A stretch of DNA of 64,000 nt from Telopea speciosissima (lineage: Eukaryota; Streptophyta; Magnoliopsida; Proteales; Proteaceae), in NCBI RefSeq assembly GCF_018873765.1, contig NC_057923.1:21423913-21487912 (forward strand). Direction: 5' to 3'. Below are positions 32,691-44,681 of the stretch, piece after piece. Below the pieces are notes generated by a model, which did not search any database, was not told the DNA's origin, and was given only the letters and a program-made list of their open reading frames with translations. Position 1 is the stretch's first letter, and each line of letters begins with the position of its first letter. Made by a program: the position numbers and the translations under genes.

Positions 32691-34041
32691 ATTCCCATTT
32701 TGGCATTTCCAATTTCCTGAGTTTTAACCCCAATTACCGAAGGACCAAAGAAACTTTATAGTTATGAATCGGAAATAAAACCAATGGGTGATGCTTGGTT
32801 AGAATTCCAACTTTATTAAATGGTTTAGTTTTGGTTTTAGCAATCCAACAAACAACCAGTCAATTAAAGACTGATTAATGATTAAGAACCGATTAGGCAA
32901 GACTAATAAACTAACCAATTCATTATTAACTGGTCTCTAGTAAGAACAGATTGGGCCTTAATAGTCCTGCTTGGCACCCCCTTACGGGTGTATTTGAAAC
33001 GCTAGGGTCAAAGAGAGACTAGTTTTCAACCTTTTGATTTCTTCGAAAAAGTTCTTTTGAACCTACAACATTTTCTACACCTTCTCACAAAATAGGTTTT
33101 GGTATATTTTTTTCTAAATTAAAAAGAAAATCATATATGAGAAAGCATAGGTAACGCCTTAAGCTCTGAGACACTTTTTTCCTAATTCCTTACTAGAGAA
33201 AAAGAATGTTAATTAATCGCATGCAGCCTGTGTCAGACACAACCCCCTTGAAATGACTTTCGCCACCTACAAAATGAAAAATCTCCCTAATCAATGTCCC
33301 TGTGTATCCCCTCATTGATCCCACACTAATGCAGGGCCACGTAACCGGGCAGTGTTCTTCTTCCTTTTCTTACCCACTAGATGCTCTTTTGAAACTCTAA
33401 TCCTCCTAATTGCTTATGCTAATAAGGTAAAAAAACAAAAACGAAAATTGCTGCCGTTAAGGTCCTTAATTGTTACCAAAGGCCCAACAAACGTATATTG
33501 GTTTTGGCTTCCAATTTAACTTCGTGGAGCAGCCTAAAGCCACCATAAGAAAACAAAAAAACTAAACAATCACGGCGAGGGCATTTGTACTGAGTGGTAT
33601 ATCCGTAATTTATCATTAAATCAGGCTATTTATTATTTAGGTCCGATTCCACGCTAACATAACACTTGCGCTTTTTTCCATAAAAAACGAAAACACTTGC
33701 GCTTTTCTCGGCATTTAGCCATATTTAAACCAATAGGTTAGTGCCACATGAGGAGGAGAAGGATTTTTTTTTTTTTTTTGATAAAAATGAGAAGGACGTT
33801 ATCCAGAAATCTAAGTATGGTGGCTCGCCACGTCACATATTTCAGTTAATTCAGTTTTATCTTCCACTCTTCCACTTTCTCTCTTTTAATTAATAAATCT
33901 TCTAGCGAACTATCACATCTTTGTCTTCATCCTCTAGCTTCAACCCCTTAACTTTGTGTTCCTCTCAAATCGTAAAGATCACTAAAGACCCTCTGTTTTT
34001 TATATTAATGTCTAATTTAAATAAGTGATAGAGTTCTCTAC
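32691..34041. other. Spacer without recognisable features
   Basis: AT-rich, no long frame, no matches to the repeat families in this window. A T-run lies at 33766-33780. Nothing could be assigned. Confidence 0.6.
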
Positions 34042-34049
34042 ACTGGGGG

Positions 34050-34825
34050 TAAAGGTATCAATCGGTGCGGTTCTGGTTAATTGGTTTGGTTGCAATGCAG
34101 TTTAAATTTTGATAAGGTGAAATCTAAACTGAACTGGATAGGAATAAGTCAAAATCAGTATCGTTTTACATATGCTCCAGTTTTTTTTCGATTTTCGTTA
34201 TCCGATTTCACAATCGGTTTACATGCAGTTTATGTAGTGTCAGTTTTGGAAAATAATAATGAAGACAACATCGATTTTCAAAGCTTTTATATTGGGTTTT
34301 TCAAAACCCATTCTCTCCCAAATCTCCCATACTCTTAATATTTTTCCATGCCTACGTGATTAAAAAAGAATAAATTCCCATATTCACCTGTCCTTTCCTA
34401 TGCTGTTCTTTGTTTTTCCATTTTTTTTCTTCTTTACTCGCACATGATAAACAAATTATTTCTTCCATTAGCAAGTAGGGTTTTGTTAATCCATTTTAAC
34501 ATCATCCATCATTTTCAATTCGAAATTGAACAAATAGAATATATAGTTAACCCAAGACATTTTACTTATTTTATGTTTCAAATATGATGCAATAATTATT
34601 GCTTATTAAATTAACTATTATGTTATTAATTAATCCAATTGATGCATGGACGAATATTCGAGTAAGCGGTTCTGATTTCTATTCGGTTTAGAACAGCGAT
34701 TTTACGGTGAAAATCAAAACCGAACCGAAAAAAGAACCTATAACATCAAAATCGGATCATTTTTTTTGCAATGCAATTTGATTCAATCATAAACGGTCGA
34801 TTCCGGTTCCATTTTGACACTCTTA
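34050..34825. mobile_element. hAT-type MITE with perfect 8-bp duplication
   Basis: Termini TAAAGGTATCAATCGG and (reverse complement of right end) TAAGAGTGTCAAAATGG are inverted repeats. Both flanks carry ACTGGGGG (34042-34049 and 34826-34833), the 8-bp target duplication expected for hAT transposons. Subterminal CGGTT/AACCG words lie on both strands. 776 bp, no transposase frame. Confidence 0.85.
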
Positions 34826-34833
34826 ACTGGGGG

Positions 34834-37124
34834 CACAGGGTATGCCAAAACACATGAGAGTGGGTGACATGACCAAAACCCCCCTATCCCACTCCATGAG
34901 TCTAGGTAGCCTACGCCAAGATGCGCTCCCGGACAGAGAATGTGCACCCTTTAAATAAATACAATCCTTTAGTATTTACAGAGCAAAACATCTATTATGC
35001 ACCTAATGGGGCTTGATCTAGTGTATGAGTGTTAAATTGGGCCAAACTAGTATGATCAGTTATCTACCTAATGAGACTCGATCTAGTATACCATCAATTG
35101 TATATCTTTTTGTATAATGATCAAGTACCTAATATTTGGTATCATAGCTGTACACCACGTCATGACTCTTTTGACGTAACATCATTTGGACATTACCACC
35201 CTGGGCCTCGAGACAATGAAAAAGATACTTAAGAGAGTAAGGAAACATGCTCTTGGCTTTCCTATAATCATTTTCTTTACATGATTAAAGGTTTAAAAAG
35301 GATTCTAATCAAACAACAAAGCTCTTCCAGCTCACAATCAGATTCTTCTGCAACCTCGTATGGACATGAATAGATGATTCCCTTCCAAGTTCCAACACCG
35401 ATCCGACCAATATGTGTGGGGTGAGCACCTTATTCTGGTGCTTCTTTTAACTGGTACTAATGGGACCAAACACTCATGGAGAGAAGAATGTTGTGGTTCA
35501 CAGTCTTAAATTTGTTGATGATGAAATGGAATGTAAAAAGGCATTCAGACCTCAAATTTCATGTCAATCATAGACATTATATGCTTGTTATCTGATAAAA
35601 GGGTATGAGGTGGGAGTGCAACCATCATTTACAATCAGGGAGATTTTATTTTGAAGAGGGTATCTTAATTTTGAAATTCCCAGTTCCAGAAAAAGCTTTT
35701 GACTTCATTCTAGGTCGATTGGGTTTGATCTGCAAGATCGAAAATCGTCAGAAATATTGGCTTGGGAAGGGCAGATATATTCAAACTCTTAGACAGTAAT
35801 GGCAAGCATGAAATATGTTATTTTCTTGTTTCTGCCCATGGAAACAGTGGAGGCTATGTATATAATATGATTCCATACAAATCACAGTATCAGAAACAGT
35901 GGTTGACTACAAACTCCAGAGAGTCTTTTAAAAGATGGGGTTAGCAAATTGGAAGCAGATTAGTAGTACTCCTGTGATTGCAATTTAAACCCGAGTTCAT
36001 CTGGAGTAACTACTAGCAGTGTAGGTAGATCAACCTGTTGAAAGTTAAAAGATGAAATGAATTTGAATGGATTCCTACAGAACACTTAAAAGAAGGGTAT
36101 ACCCAAATCAATCACCAGATTTAGGCACATGCAATTTAAAAGGGTTTGCTTTCCAGAAGCATTGCTCCTAACATCCTGGACCACTGTGTTTGGATGGGTA
36201 CTGTGAAAAGTGGAGATGTGGGGATAGAGTGAACAATTTCCATTTGATTCTACTTTCTGAAGGTCGAAGCACTTCTTAATTTCCTCTAATCCTCATGCAC
36301 AATGGTTGATTACTAAGAGCCCAAATGTTGTTAAGCTAGCCCTGGAGAGCCAAGATCAGGATATGTGATTTCAGTTAATATAAAAATATGAGTACACCTA
36401 GGTGGTACAATGATCAAAAGAGAGCATTTCTTGAGCAGTTTCTCCAACATAACCTGAAGAATGAATTACTATGGATTGCAGATACAGCTGCCAGTACCAT
36501 GAGAGTGCAGGCCAACCAAGTAACAGATCTTGCATGCTCAGTGGGAAATAAGCAGAACTACAATACAAATAAATTAACTCTTGATAGCTCCAAAGTCTGC
36601 ACTTTGGTCATGGATTTCTCAGTTTGGTTTGGATATATATAGTTCCTTCACAATGTTGGACTAGTAGAAAATGCAGGTGACAGTGTCTCCTAGGGCTAGA
36701 CCTGGTTCCTGTAAATGCTCATGGCAAAATAGACAGATGGGAGGGTGTAGGTGCGGGGGGGAGAGAAAATGAAAGCATTATGAATCAAGCATGCAGGTTT
36801 GTAATCTGATAGAAGAAATGGTGTTAATAGAAAATGAAAGAACTATGAATCAAGCAGGCTGGTTGTAATCTGGTAGAAGAAAAGGTGTTGCCAGAAATTT
36901 ACAGATGTACGGTATACACTCTCTTCCTTCACCGAGAAACAATTTCATGTCGAATGCGATGCAAAGGAAACTAGACCCAGTAGTTACCACGACTGCATCA
37001 GCCCATTCACATGGAAAAGATAAATGAAGATGATAAACGAGAAGAGGCATCTTCTGTTTTAGAGAATGCGACTTATCAGTAAATGGAGAAAAACTAATGC
37101 CAGTAAAAATAGTTGTTGAAACGG
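34834..37124. other. Spacer with one local tandem duplication
   Basis: No gene or known repeat family recognised. A ~65-bp unit containing GAATCAAGCA and TAATCTG is duplicated in tandem with mismatches at 36765-36829 and 36830-36893. A G-run lies near 36755. Confidence 0.55.
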
Positions 37125-37140
37125 TGATTGTCATACAAAC

Positions 37141-37311
37141 CCAAGGGTGTAGCTCAGTTAGCAAGGGAGTTTCTGAGTTCGACTTCCCTTGGGACCAGCC
37201 CCACAACTTCTATGGTTCTAACAGGATCCAGTGCGTGTGTAGAGGCATATGCGTGTGCCTGGGGGGCTAGTCGGGCCGAAGGTCCAGACACCCTCATTAG
37301 TAGAAAAAAAA
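37141..37311 (+). mobile_element. tRNA-derived SINE (not Au family)
   Basis: The head resembles a tRNA: box A TAGCTCAGTTAG (about 37150) and box B GAGTTCGACTTCC (about 37175). A unique body with CGGGCCGAAGGTCCAGACACC follows, then a short A-run. Flanks carry an imperfect duplication, TGATTGTCATACAAAC (37125-37140) versus TGATTGTTACACAATG (from 37312). The body differs from Au, so it belongs to another plant SINE family. Confidence 0.8.
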
Positions 37312-37876
37312 TGATTGTTACACAATGATGATGCACATGGCTCAGGCCTTCAGGGGGATACAAGTTTTTTATAGAGGCATTGTCAAACAATAATTCCATA
37401 GTTTCATGCTTCCAACATAACACACCATTCGCCGCACATACTTGAGGTTCAATGGCTTTCAAGAAAATAAGCAGATAAAAACAGAGGGCATCATTTATAT
37501 CTAAAAGTAGCTTATATTTAATCTTGAACTTCTCAAGTTAGAGAGGGCTTATACTTCAGCTCTTTCCAAGAGAAATTAAGAAACAGGGTGGGGAGCCAGG
37601 ACATCAGCTTCTACCCTACCTATTCAAAATTTATAAATCTAACCATGTAACAATGCCCAATTATGGAAAGAAAAACTAGCTTCCGCCGCCCTTGACCAAC
37701 CAATACCATGAAAACTGAAACACAGTCACCAAACAAAACAATGTACATAACGATCATCCATGGCTGCTAAAGGATTCACATAGACAGCTCTTAACAAACG
37801 GACAATCGGGGATTTACCTTGGTTGCAATTTCATCAAACATGGACTTGTTGGCAGGGGAAATAGCCTTCAATGCCT

Positions 37877-39230
37877 TTATGTAGCTATAACCATACCCTC
37901 AAGAAATATTTCTTCAGGATAGGTAGCATCAGGAGAGTTTTCAGAGGAATTATCGACAGTTTTCTCCATTTCCTCCTCAACAAAAATCTCCTGCAAGCGG
38001 CAAGTGCTACTGCAAAATGCTTTCTCACCTCTGCACAAAATTAAAGGAAACTAAAGAGTCTCAATATCCACATTCAACAGTGTTCATACATCCAATATTG
38101 AAGAGAATGTTTAATAAGGCATGTAGAGGATATATTATACCAAGCAGAGATATTTGAACAAACCTGTACATGTAGATGTCTTTCCCCTGTTCCAACTTCT
38201 TCTTGCAAGTGTAACAATAGCTCAAAAAACCATCAGAGGGATACGAAACAGAACCATCCGAGCATTTAACTTCCAGGGACAATTCAATTTCCTTCTCTTC
38301 TTTCTTACAAATGCCTAAATCGTTACCATGACATTCTAAAATGCAGTCACCAAAAATGTGAGTTTTTCTTGGGTTTGCACCATGAGAAATTACACAAGTA
38401 TAATCCTCAGATTCTTCTATTTCACGCGCGGAAAGAGACCCCATAAATTCAATGCCAGAGCCAAAGGATACAGGGAGTGAACTCGGCTTCATGACCAAAG
38501 AATTGTCAAAACTTGCGCCCCCACTCAATACCTGAGGAGAACCAACTTGGGCCATTTCCTTACCAGCCCCAAAATCTTCAAAATTCAAATTGGTGTTGAT
38601 GAATGTTAAGCTATTCAGAGACATCGCTGAACGGCTGGAATCTGACATAGAAGGCTGTACTTTTCCTAATGGCTCAGGTTCTAATTGGGTGTCTCCGGCT
38701 CCCAACACATTTTCCCAATTTCCCAGTTGCAGACGAGGACATTCAATCTGGGTACTTAGACAAAACGCAGGGATTTTAGGGAGGGAAGAATCAATCGAAC
38801 AGTACAGATGGTTCGGGGAAGAAGGGTTGTTCATTCTCATCTGCGATCCGAACAGAATACTCTTACTCTCCAAAGTTCCAAGACCCTTACCAGATGGTTT
38901 GGCTTCATCTTTTAGAGAATCTAAAATGCCAAGACCAACCTTACTGCAATCCCAGCTTTTCTGAGGCCCATCAGGGCTTGCTCTTGGAGACCTAAAAGGG
39001 TTGCCTAGATTTGCAAAAACCTTATAATCCAAAGTAGAAGTAGGGCTCCTTGCAGAGTCGGAATCTAATAAACCTTTACTGTTGAACCCTACAAACAAAC
39101 CGGGGACACTGAAAAAGGAGCCGCTTTTGAGCTTCTGCCCCAGAACATCGGAGGTCTCTGAAGCAGAATCCGACATTAGATGACCCTTATATTGATCTTT
39201 CTGAATTGATCGGCTTCTCTTCCTCAACAT
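37877..39230 (-). CDS. FCS-like zinc finger (FLZ/DUF581) protein, two exons
   Basis: Spliced CDS: 39230-38164 and 38030-37877, with a 133-bp GT-AG intron (TGTACAG|GTTTGT; TTGTGCAG|AGGTGAG), 406 aa. The start MLRKRSRS is the usual FLZ8/10/11-type opening. The middle is Ser-rich and disordered, with EDYTCVISHGANPRKTHIF (around residues 280-300), a motif of this subgroup. The FLZ domain is split by the intron: YCYTCKKKLEQGKDIYMYR, then GEKAFCSSTCRLQEIF, giving CxxC...CSSxC metal ligands. FLZ proteins are plant-specific scaffolds that bind SnRK1 kinase subunits and regulate energy and stress signalling. All ligands are present and the frame is intact, so it appears functional. The exact orthologue (FLZ8, 10 or 11) is not resolved. 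Confidence 0.93.
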
Positions 39231-39282
39231 TATCTCGAAACCTCAGCTCCCTCCGAAGAAAACCGAAGCTCCTTCCCTCTTA

Positions 39283-40071
39283 CTGCATTGACAAATTACA
39301 AGGACAGTGCATCAATAAATTGAAGAAAGAAAAGTATAATCGAGAGAGAACAATAAATAACGCAACCGTATGATGCTCATAATGGGCTTTCATGGATTGA
39401 AGAGTAAAACGAAACAGAGCAGAATCTGCAGCGATCAGATCAGAGTCTCAAAATGCCCATATAAGAAACATCAACAGGAAAAGCTCTGAAATCTCACAAG
39501 GATATTGATGATCAACAATCGAAAGATTAACCCAAATGGAGATACTTCCCCCAATGCAGGCAAAACCCTGAAGGATCATTCGAACCACACTTGAGGTCAC
39601 ATCCCTCGCCGGATTTCAATCAATAATTAAACATAGGACCGATGATACAGATTAATAGAACACAGCATAAGAAGAAGCAGAACAGGCAACCAAGGACCAC
39701 GCATTGGGAGCCGAAAAAGCACCTTACAGTGAAAGCTTTTTAATCTGAATGTCAGACTCAAATTCAAGGATATAAAATGATAACAACTCCGGACAAAAAA
39801 GCACCGGAGTGGTCCTTAAATCACGAAATAGAAAATACCCAGATGACAAAACTCTGATCATTCAGCAAAGAAAAGCACAAAAAAACTTAAGAACATTCAT
39901 ACATGACTGAAAGAACAATCAACCAAAGACACAAAAGGCAAATAAAATATTTTTTTCCTGTTTTTCACATCCAAATCCAAAAACCCAATCTCCCAGAACT
40001 CATCAAATGAGTCTGGAATGACTGGAATAAGGAGTGATAGAGATGATCATGAAGAAAATGGAAAACCCACC
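39283..40071 (-). other. Probable 5' UTR intron of the FLZ gene
   Basis: Minus-strand donor AAAACCAG|GTGGGT (exon end 40071) and acceptor TCAATGCAG|TAAGAGG (exon start 39282) bracket a 788-bp AT-rich stretch with no coding potential, directly upstream of the ATG at 39230. The upstream leader exon (about 40071-40305) contains an upstream frame of about 51 codons starting at 40246. Inferred from splice-site form only. Confidence 0.5.
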
Positions 40072-40332
40072 TGGTTTTCTCCCCTGAAAACTACCCAGAT
40101 GAAGAATGAGTCCTCCAAATGCAGTAAAAATATATATCAACAAAGGTGTGAATCTTGTGCAGTACGTCTCTGTACTCTGTCTGTTCCTCCCTCCACTCTT
40201 TTATTTTCTTTCCTTTTTTTTCTTTTTCTTCTTCTCCTGCATTCATCAAAATCAGCGAAGCAGTGAGCCTTCTGATATACACATACCTCTCTCTCTCTGT
40301 CAGTCTCTGCCTCATGATTGACATAAAATACG

Positions 40333-40341
40333 TATTTTATA
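40333..40341 (-). promoter_or_regulatory. TATA box of the FLZ gene
   Basis: Minus strand TATAAAATA. A start site about 30 bp downstream would give a leader beginning near 40305 with the (GA)n-rich stretch of 40287-40300. Placement is inferred. Confidence 0.5.
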
Positions 40342-40814
40342 CGATGAACTGTACAGAATACAGGTATAACGTATATTCTCTCTTTGTTCTTGTTTTTATT
40401 TCGGTTGAAAAGGTTTCGGACTGTGTACTAAGAGAGTAAGCAGAAGACGACAAAGCTGACTGTGGGGTTCAAAAATAACTGGCTAACGTCCACGGTCGTT
40501 AACCATGGTTTTAATTTAACCCGGATGTTTAATTGGTGATTCATCGGGCCGACTTACTCTAAGTAACTCGCGAGTTTTTTTCTCGGACAACGTGGAGATC
40601 CTCGATATGTGTGTAAGTCAAATGACATGAATAGCCTTATTAAAAGAAAGGTAGCATGGGTTTTCTCCTTGAACACTTAAGCTTTTTGAGTCTTATGTGC
40701 AATTTTATTGCTATTTTTTTTTTTTTTGGCTCTACCCTATGTATCTGCCTAATGGGACTTTATAACCACTACGAGAGGTGGGTGGGGAGAAAGAGGGAAG
40801 GAGGGGGAGAGGGG

Positions 40815-41002
40815 GACCTTTATCCCCTGAGGTTTGTTGATTGATACGATTGTGCAGTTCCTCTCATAGGGGGCTGAAATGGGGCTGAAATGACCATTCC
40901 ATCTCTTGATCGAACACACTGCCCAAGTGGGGTCTACCCTTTTTTTATTAGAGGCACTAGGGAACCATACTGGGCAAGGGAACCATAGATGATAAAAATT
41001 CG
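40815..41002. mobile_element. Foldback MITE, same family as 30580-30753
   Basis: The left part (TTTATCCCCTGAGG ... GTTCCTCTCATAG) pairs imperfectly with the right part (TTAGAGGCACTAGGGAACC ... GATGATAAAAA). Internal words AAATGACCATTCCA and GCCCAAGTGGGGTCTACCC recur in 11755-11830. Confidence 0.7.
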
Positions 41003-41379
41003 GGAAGAGGGATATCTTTTTTCTAGTACAAATATGCAAATTAGGAGAGTCAAATCCTTGACCTCCTAGGGGCATGCGTTCCAACTGGCATTGGTGCTCA
41101 AATTTTATTGATAGGTTTTCCACGTCAATCTTGACCCATGTGGTAAGTTTTAGAGGAAATGAATAAAAACATATGGCAAATCAGTAGGTAAATTTTTATC
41201 AAGAATAGATAGTTACTGATGATAAGATTTGGTAAAACAGTATATATTCCATTACAATGGGTGTAAATATATATGAGAGAGACCATCTAAACATGGCAAC
41301 ATAGAAACAAGAAAACATAATGAATAACAATATTATATGTACGTGTGAGGACAAAACGACATGGCGGGGGATCGCCATG

Positions 41380-41830
41380 TGTCCTCCACCTCATCCCTCT
41401 TTGGGGAGAAGAGAGGTGAATTGAATGATGGAGTTGTCACCTAGAGGAGGGTCTAGAACCTGGAGTGTAAATATAATGACTCTCATGCTATGCCTTTTTT
41501 GGGACAAATTGGTCCATTGGTCTAGGTACGAGTAAAGTTACTGTCGAGGGAAGGTATTAGGCACTCGAGTCTGCCTGGACTTGCTGGTCTTTCTATTACT
41601 TGGCTAGGCAGGGTTATAACTAGCTTTTGAATGAGAGAATAAGTAAAGTACATGAAAAAAAAGTGAAGCAAAGTGTAACTACCGCGGTCATCGTGAGGGG
41701 GTTTTCTCGGCCTCATGGCGACAGGATTGCGTTTCATGAATTATCGCATATCATTTTGATACATCACCATGGGGGATTGAGATCATGCTCCATAGAAATG
41801 GAGTCGCTACCTAGGATTAGGGCCTAGGAC
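41380..41830 (-). repeat. Decayed gypsy LTR end and internal remnant
   Basis: Contains a second, degenerate version of the LTR 3' segment seen at 41850-41970 (GGTTACGA/GTTACTG...GGGAAGGTATTAG), and the GGAGTTGTCACCTAGAGGAGGG block. It suggests a tandem or recombined LTR arrangement. No coding sequence recognised. Confidence 0.4.
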
Positions 41831-43029
41831 CCAATGGGTATAGCCCTATCTGGGGTGAGCGGAAATGGACTACGTGATTCCATATGGTCTGGTAAGAGAT
41901 TATGGGTAAGTAGTTAGGTTACGAGCGTGGGAAGGTATTAGCTCCCCATCTCGCTCGGTTAAACCGATTTTTCTACTGGATGCAAGATTTCAAAAATTCT
42001 CCCTTAATAATATGTCATGTACCAACATGCAAGGCTGGATTTTGATGCATCAAACATGACAAAGAAACTAAAAAAAATCATTTACTGTGTACACTAAAGT
42101 GAACTAGTTTAATGGTTTACATTTTGCCAAAAATAATAAGAAGAAAAGAGACAAATACCTATCAAGAAATAATAGAAATGAAATAAAATACCAAATACGA
42201 AATATGCGATGTTCCCCAGCTCAATGGAGACGGATGATCGGCTTGCCTCTCTCTTGTCGAATAGAGCAAAGACTATATGAGATGGGTATCGTTACTCAGA
42301 CTTCGGACAGAGTAACGACTGTATAAGGGATTTCTGTTATCTTTATGTAGATAAAATAACGCCTGGGAGAGGTAGTTTTCGTTATCCATATGCGGACGGA
42401 ATAACGGCTTGCCTAGAATGGAAGCACTGGTCACTTAAGTGGAGTAATCGACGGACCTATCCATAGCTTAAGAAAACTGCTCGAAATCACTCAAAGTGGC
42501 CTAAAAGAAGGTAAAAAAGACTGAGAAAATGAACTGGAAGGGCCTCTCTCACCCTCTTTCTCCATGGCGTCGTGGATAACGTCACCATGATGACGTTTGT
42601 CCTTTTTCATGGTGTCGTGAAAGTCCTCCATGGTACCATGAAAGGCCTTCCACGGCGCCGTGCTTAAGGTGTGACATCACCAAGCACTTTTGGGCTCCAA
42701 ATGGGCTTCTTTGGGATTTTTTGGGTCTGTTTGGGCCTATTAGGATTTTTCTGAGTTTTTTCCTTTTGACTCTTCATAAAATTTTCTTTCAGGGGGCTTC
42801 GCCCCCCTTACACCCCTGGCAGGGGGGTTGCCTGCCCCTGACCGCCGTGGTCGGGGAAGGTGAGCAGTACCTCCTTCAGCATTTGATAAAAGGGTCTTAT
42901 AAGTCATTTTTAGGGATGTCAAGGTGATTTGGCTTAGATGTGGGGGCAAGAATCCTTCTTAAGAGAGATACCGATGTCTATCCGTGTCCTGTTGTCATCA
43001 TCCGTTTGTGACAAAATTTAGTGTCTACA
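41830..43029 (-). repeat. Tat/Ogre-like gypsy LTR, minus orientation
   Basis: Minus strand starts TGTAGACACTAAATTTTGTC at 43029. It shares with the plus-oriented LTRs at 49424 and 59445 the TGTAGACACT start and the GTTACT(C)TGTC reiterations (42270-42400). It also shares the segment with GGGCTA, CCTAGG and GCGACTCCA near its 3' end (41800-41960). It holds dyad-rich CATGG/GGCGCCGTGG motifs at 42560-42660. The boundary near 41830 is approximate. Confidence 0.65.
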
Positions 43030-44566
43030 CAAAGAAGTATAGAGAAGGGTCAGATGACATACTTGAAAGTTTGGCTACATGGTAAGGATTAGCATACATA
43101 AAAAAGGAAACAATGATATACATATGAGATTCATGATCTTAATACATATGGAGTACATGAATATAGAGGACAAGGAAACGTAATACAGATGAACATGCAT
43201 GGCTATGATAATATGAAGCAAGAAATACGGAGATGTGAAGAAGAAAATGGCCTATTCTATGTGTATACGTATAAGATGCAAAATAGAGAGGCATGAAGAA
43301 GGGTGAAAGCATGATGTGGGATATGGATCATGGCATATGGGACATAAAAATAAGATACAAAGAAAGGAAACCATCCATGCAGGTCTTAAAGTGAAAGTGA
43401 GTGAAGAAGAAACAACAAAGTGTAGGAAAACAACATGTGGGTGTGTGTGATCACCATCTAAGAAGATGAGATCACACACCCATTTGTGCTCAAATGTGAG
43501 GTAAAAGCGAAAGAAAATGTGATAGAACGGGTAAAACAATGTAAAATAAAGGAAAGTTTACTTAGTTAATGGATATTGAAGTAAAATAAGTGGAGGCTTC
43601 CCTTTTGTGACTCAGGGGAGAGATGTTTAGAGATGATATCACCATTCGGGCTTCTCGAATTCTCCCTTGGGCAACACTTCATCATCCGTACTTGAAGATC
43701 ATTCAATATGAGCTAACTAGCCAAGATAAGACTTAGATAATTGTCCAAGGATCCTCTTCAACGTGAGAGAGGAAGTATTTATAGTTGTAGAGGGGTGTAT
43801 GCACTCCCAAATTCCTACTAGGATGCTTGATTTGATCCAGATTGTTAGTGAAGCATCGAAATGGTGTCTTTGCAATGACAGTGGGTGTTTGATCAAAGTA
43901 ATGGCCAATTGGGTATACGCAAATGGTTTGTTTCCAAAGGAGGAGTTATTTAGGGCCTAAGGGAGCCAAAATTTGCATCTAAGTTTGCAAAATTAAGATT
44001 GGGTGTGAAAGGAAGTGAAATCAGAGCTTTACATGGCAAGTCTGGGTGTCTCAAATTTGCATAGGTTCGACAGTGAACTAGGGTCGAGTTGACATTAAGG
44101 ATGGGGTAGGTAGATACCGAGCAGCTGTCGATGAATAGTTGTCGACATCGATGGGTGCATTTTTGGATGTCGATATGAATGTTCTGAATGTCAATGCATA
44201 ATAGGCATTAAAAGGGCATTGTTCGACATTCAAAAGGTACAGGTCGATGTCGATGTCGACTTGGGGCCTTTGGATGTCGACCCTAATTCGGGTGTCGATA
44301 AGATTGGTTTAGGCTGTTTGAGCTGGTCCTGTGCTGGACTAGGTTGATTCCAAAGAGGTCTGGGTTAAGGCTAACCTTTCCATGGGGTTTTTGCATGCTC
44401 TGGGGCTCTGATTTTGGCTCTAGTGGTGGTTTGAATGATCTATGGACGAATTCGGGTAGTGTGCACTTGTGCTACATGTACAGATACATCGACTCTATGC
44501 TTGGGAGGATGCTCATTATCGTCAAGGGAATCTTCCAGGGGAAATGACAAAATGAGGTGTCTACAG
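43030..44566 (-). repeat. Second TGTAGACAC-type LTR remnant with GTCGA-rich segment
   Basis: Minus strand begins TGTAGACACCTCATTTTGTC at 44566, a start related to the neighbouring LTR but with a different body. The segment 44110-44300 is crowded with GTCGA, ATGTCGA and TCGACATC words on both strands. No coding frame recognised. Confidence 0.5.
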
Positions 44567-44681
44567 TATGTACAACTAATATTACAGCTAACATCGTCCC
44601 CCCTCAAAATCAAAGTGGATCGGATAAAATTAACTTGAGTTTGGATACCAATGAACAAAAATGACAAGGAGGATGTGTTTT

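Noticed and set aside
35605..36642. Short plus-strand frames of 60-84 codons
   Set aside because: No recognised domain or splice context; they look like chance frames in spacer.
37144..37200. Second tRNA-like sequence
   Set aside because: Lacks a closing acceptor stem and is followed by a SINE body and A-run.
38590..38964. 124-codon plus-strand frame
   Set aside because: Antisense of FLZ exon 1, which has the conserved domain and splice sites.
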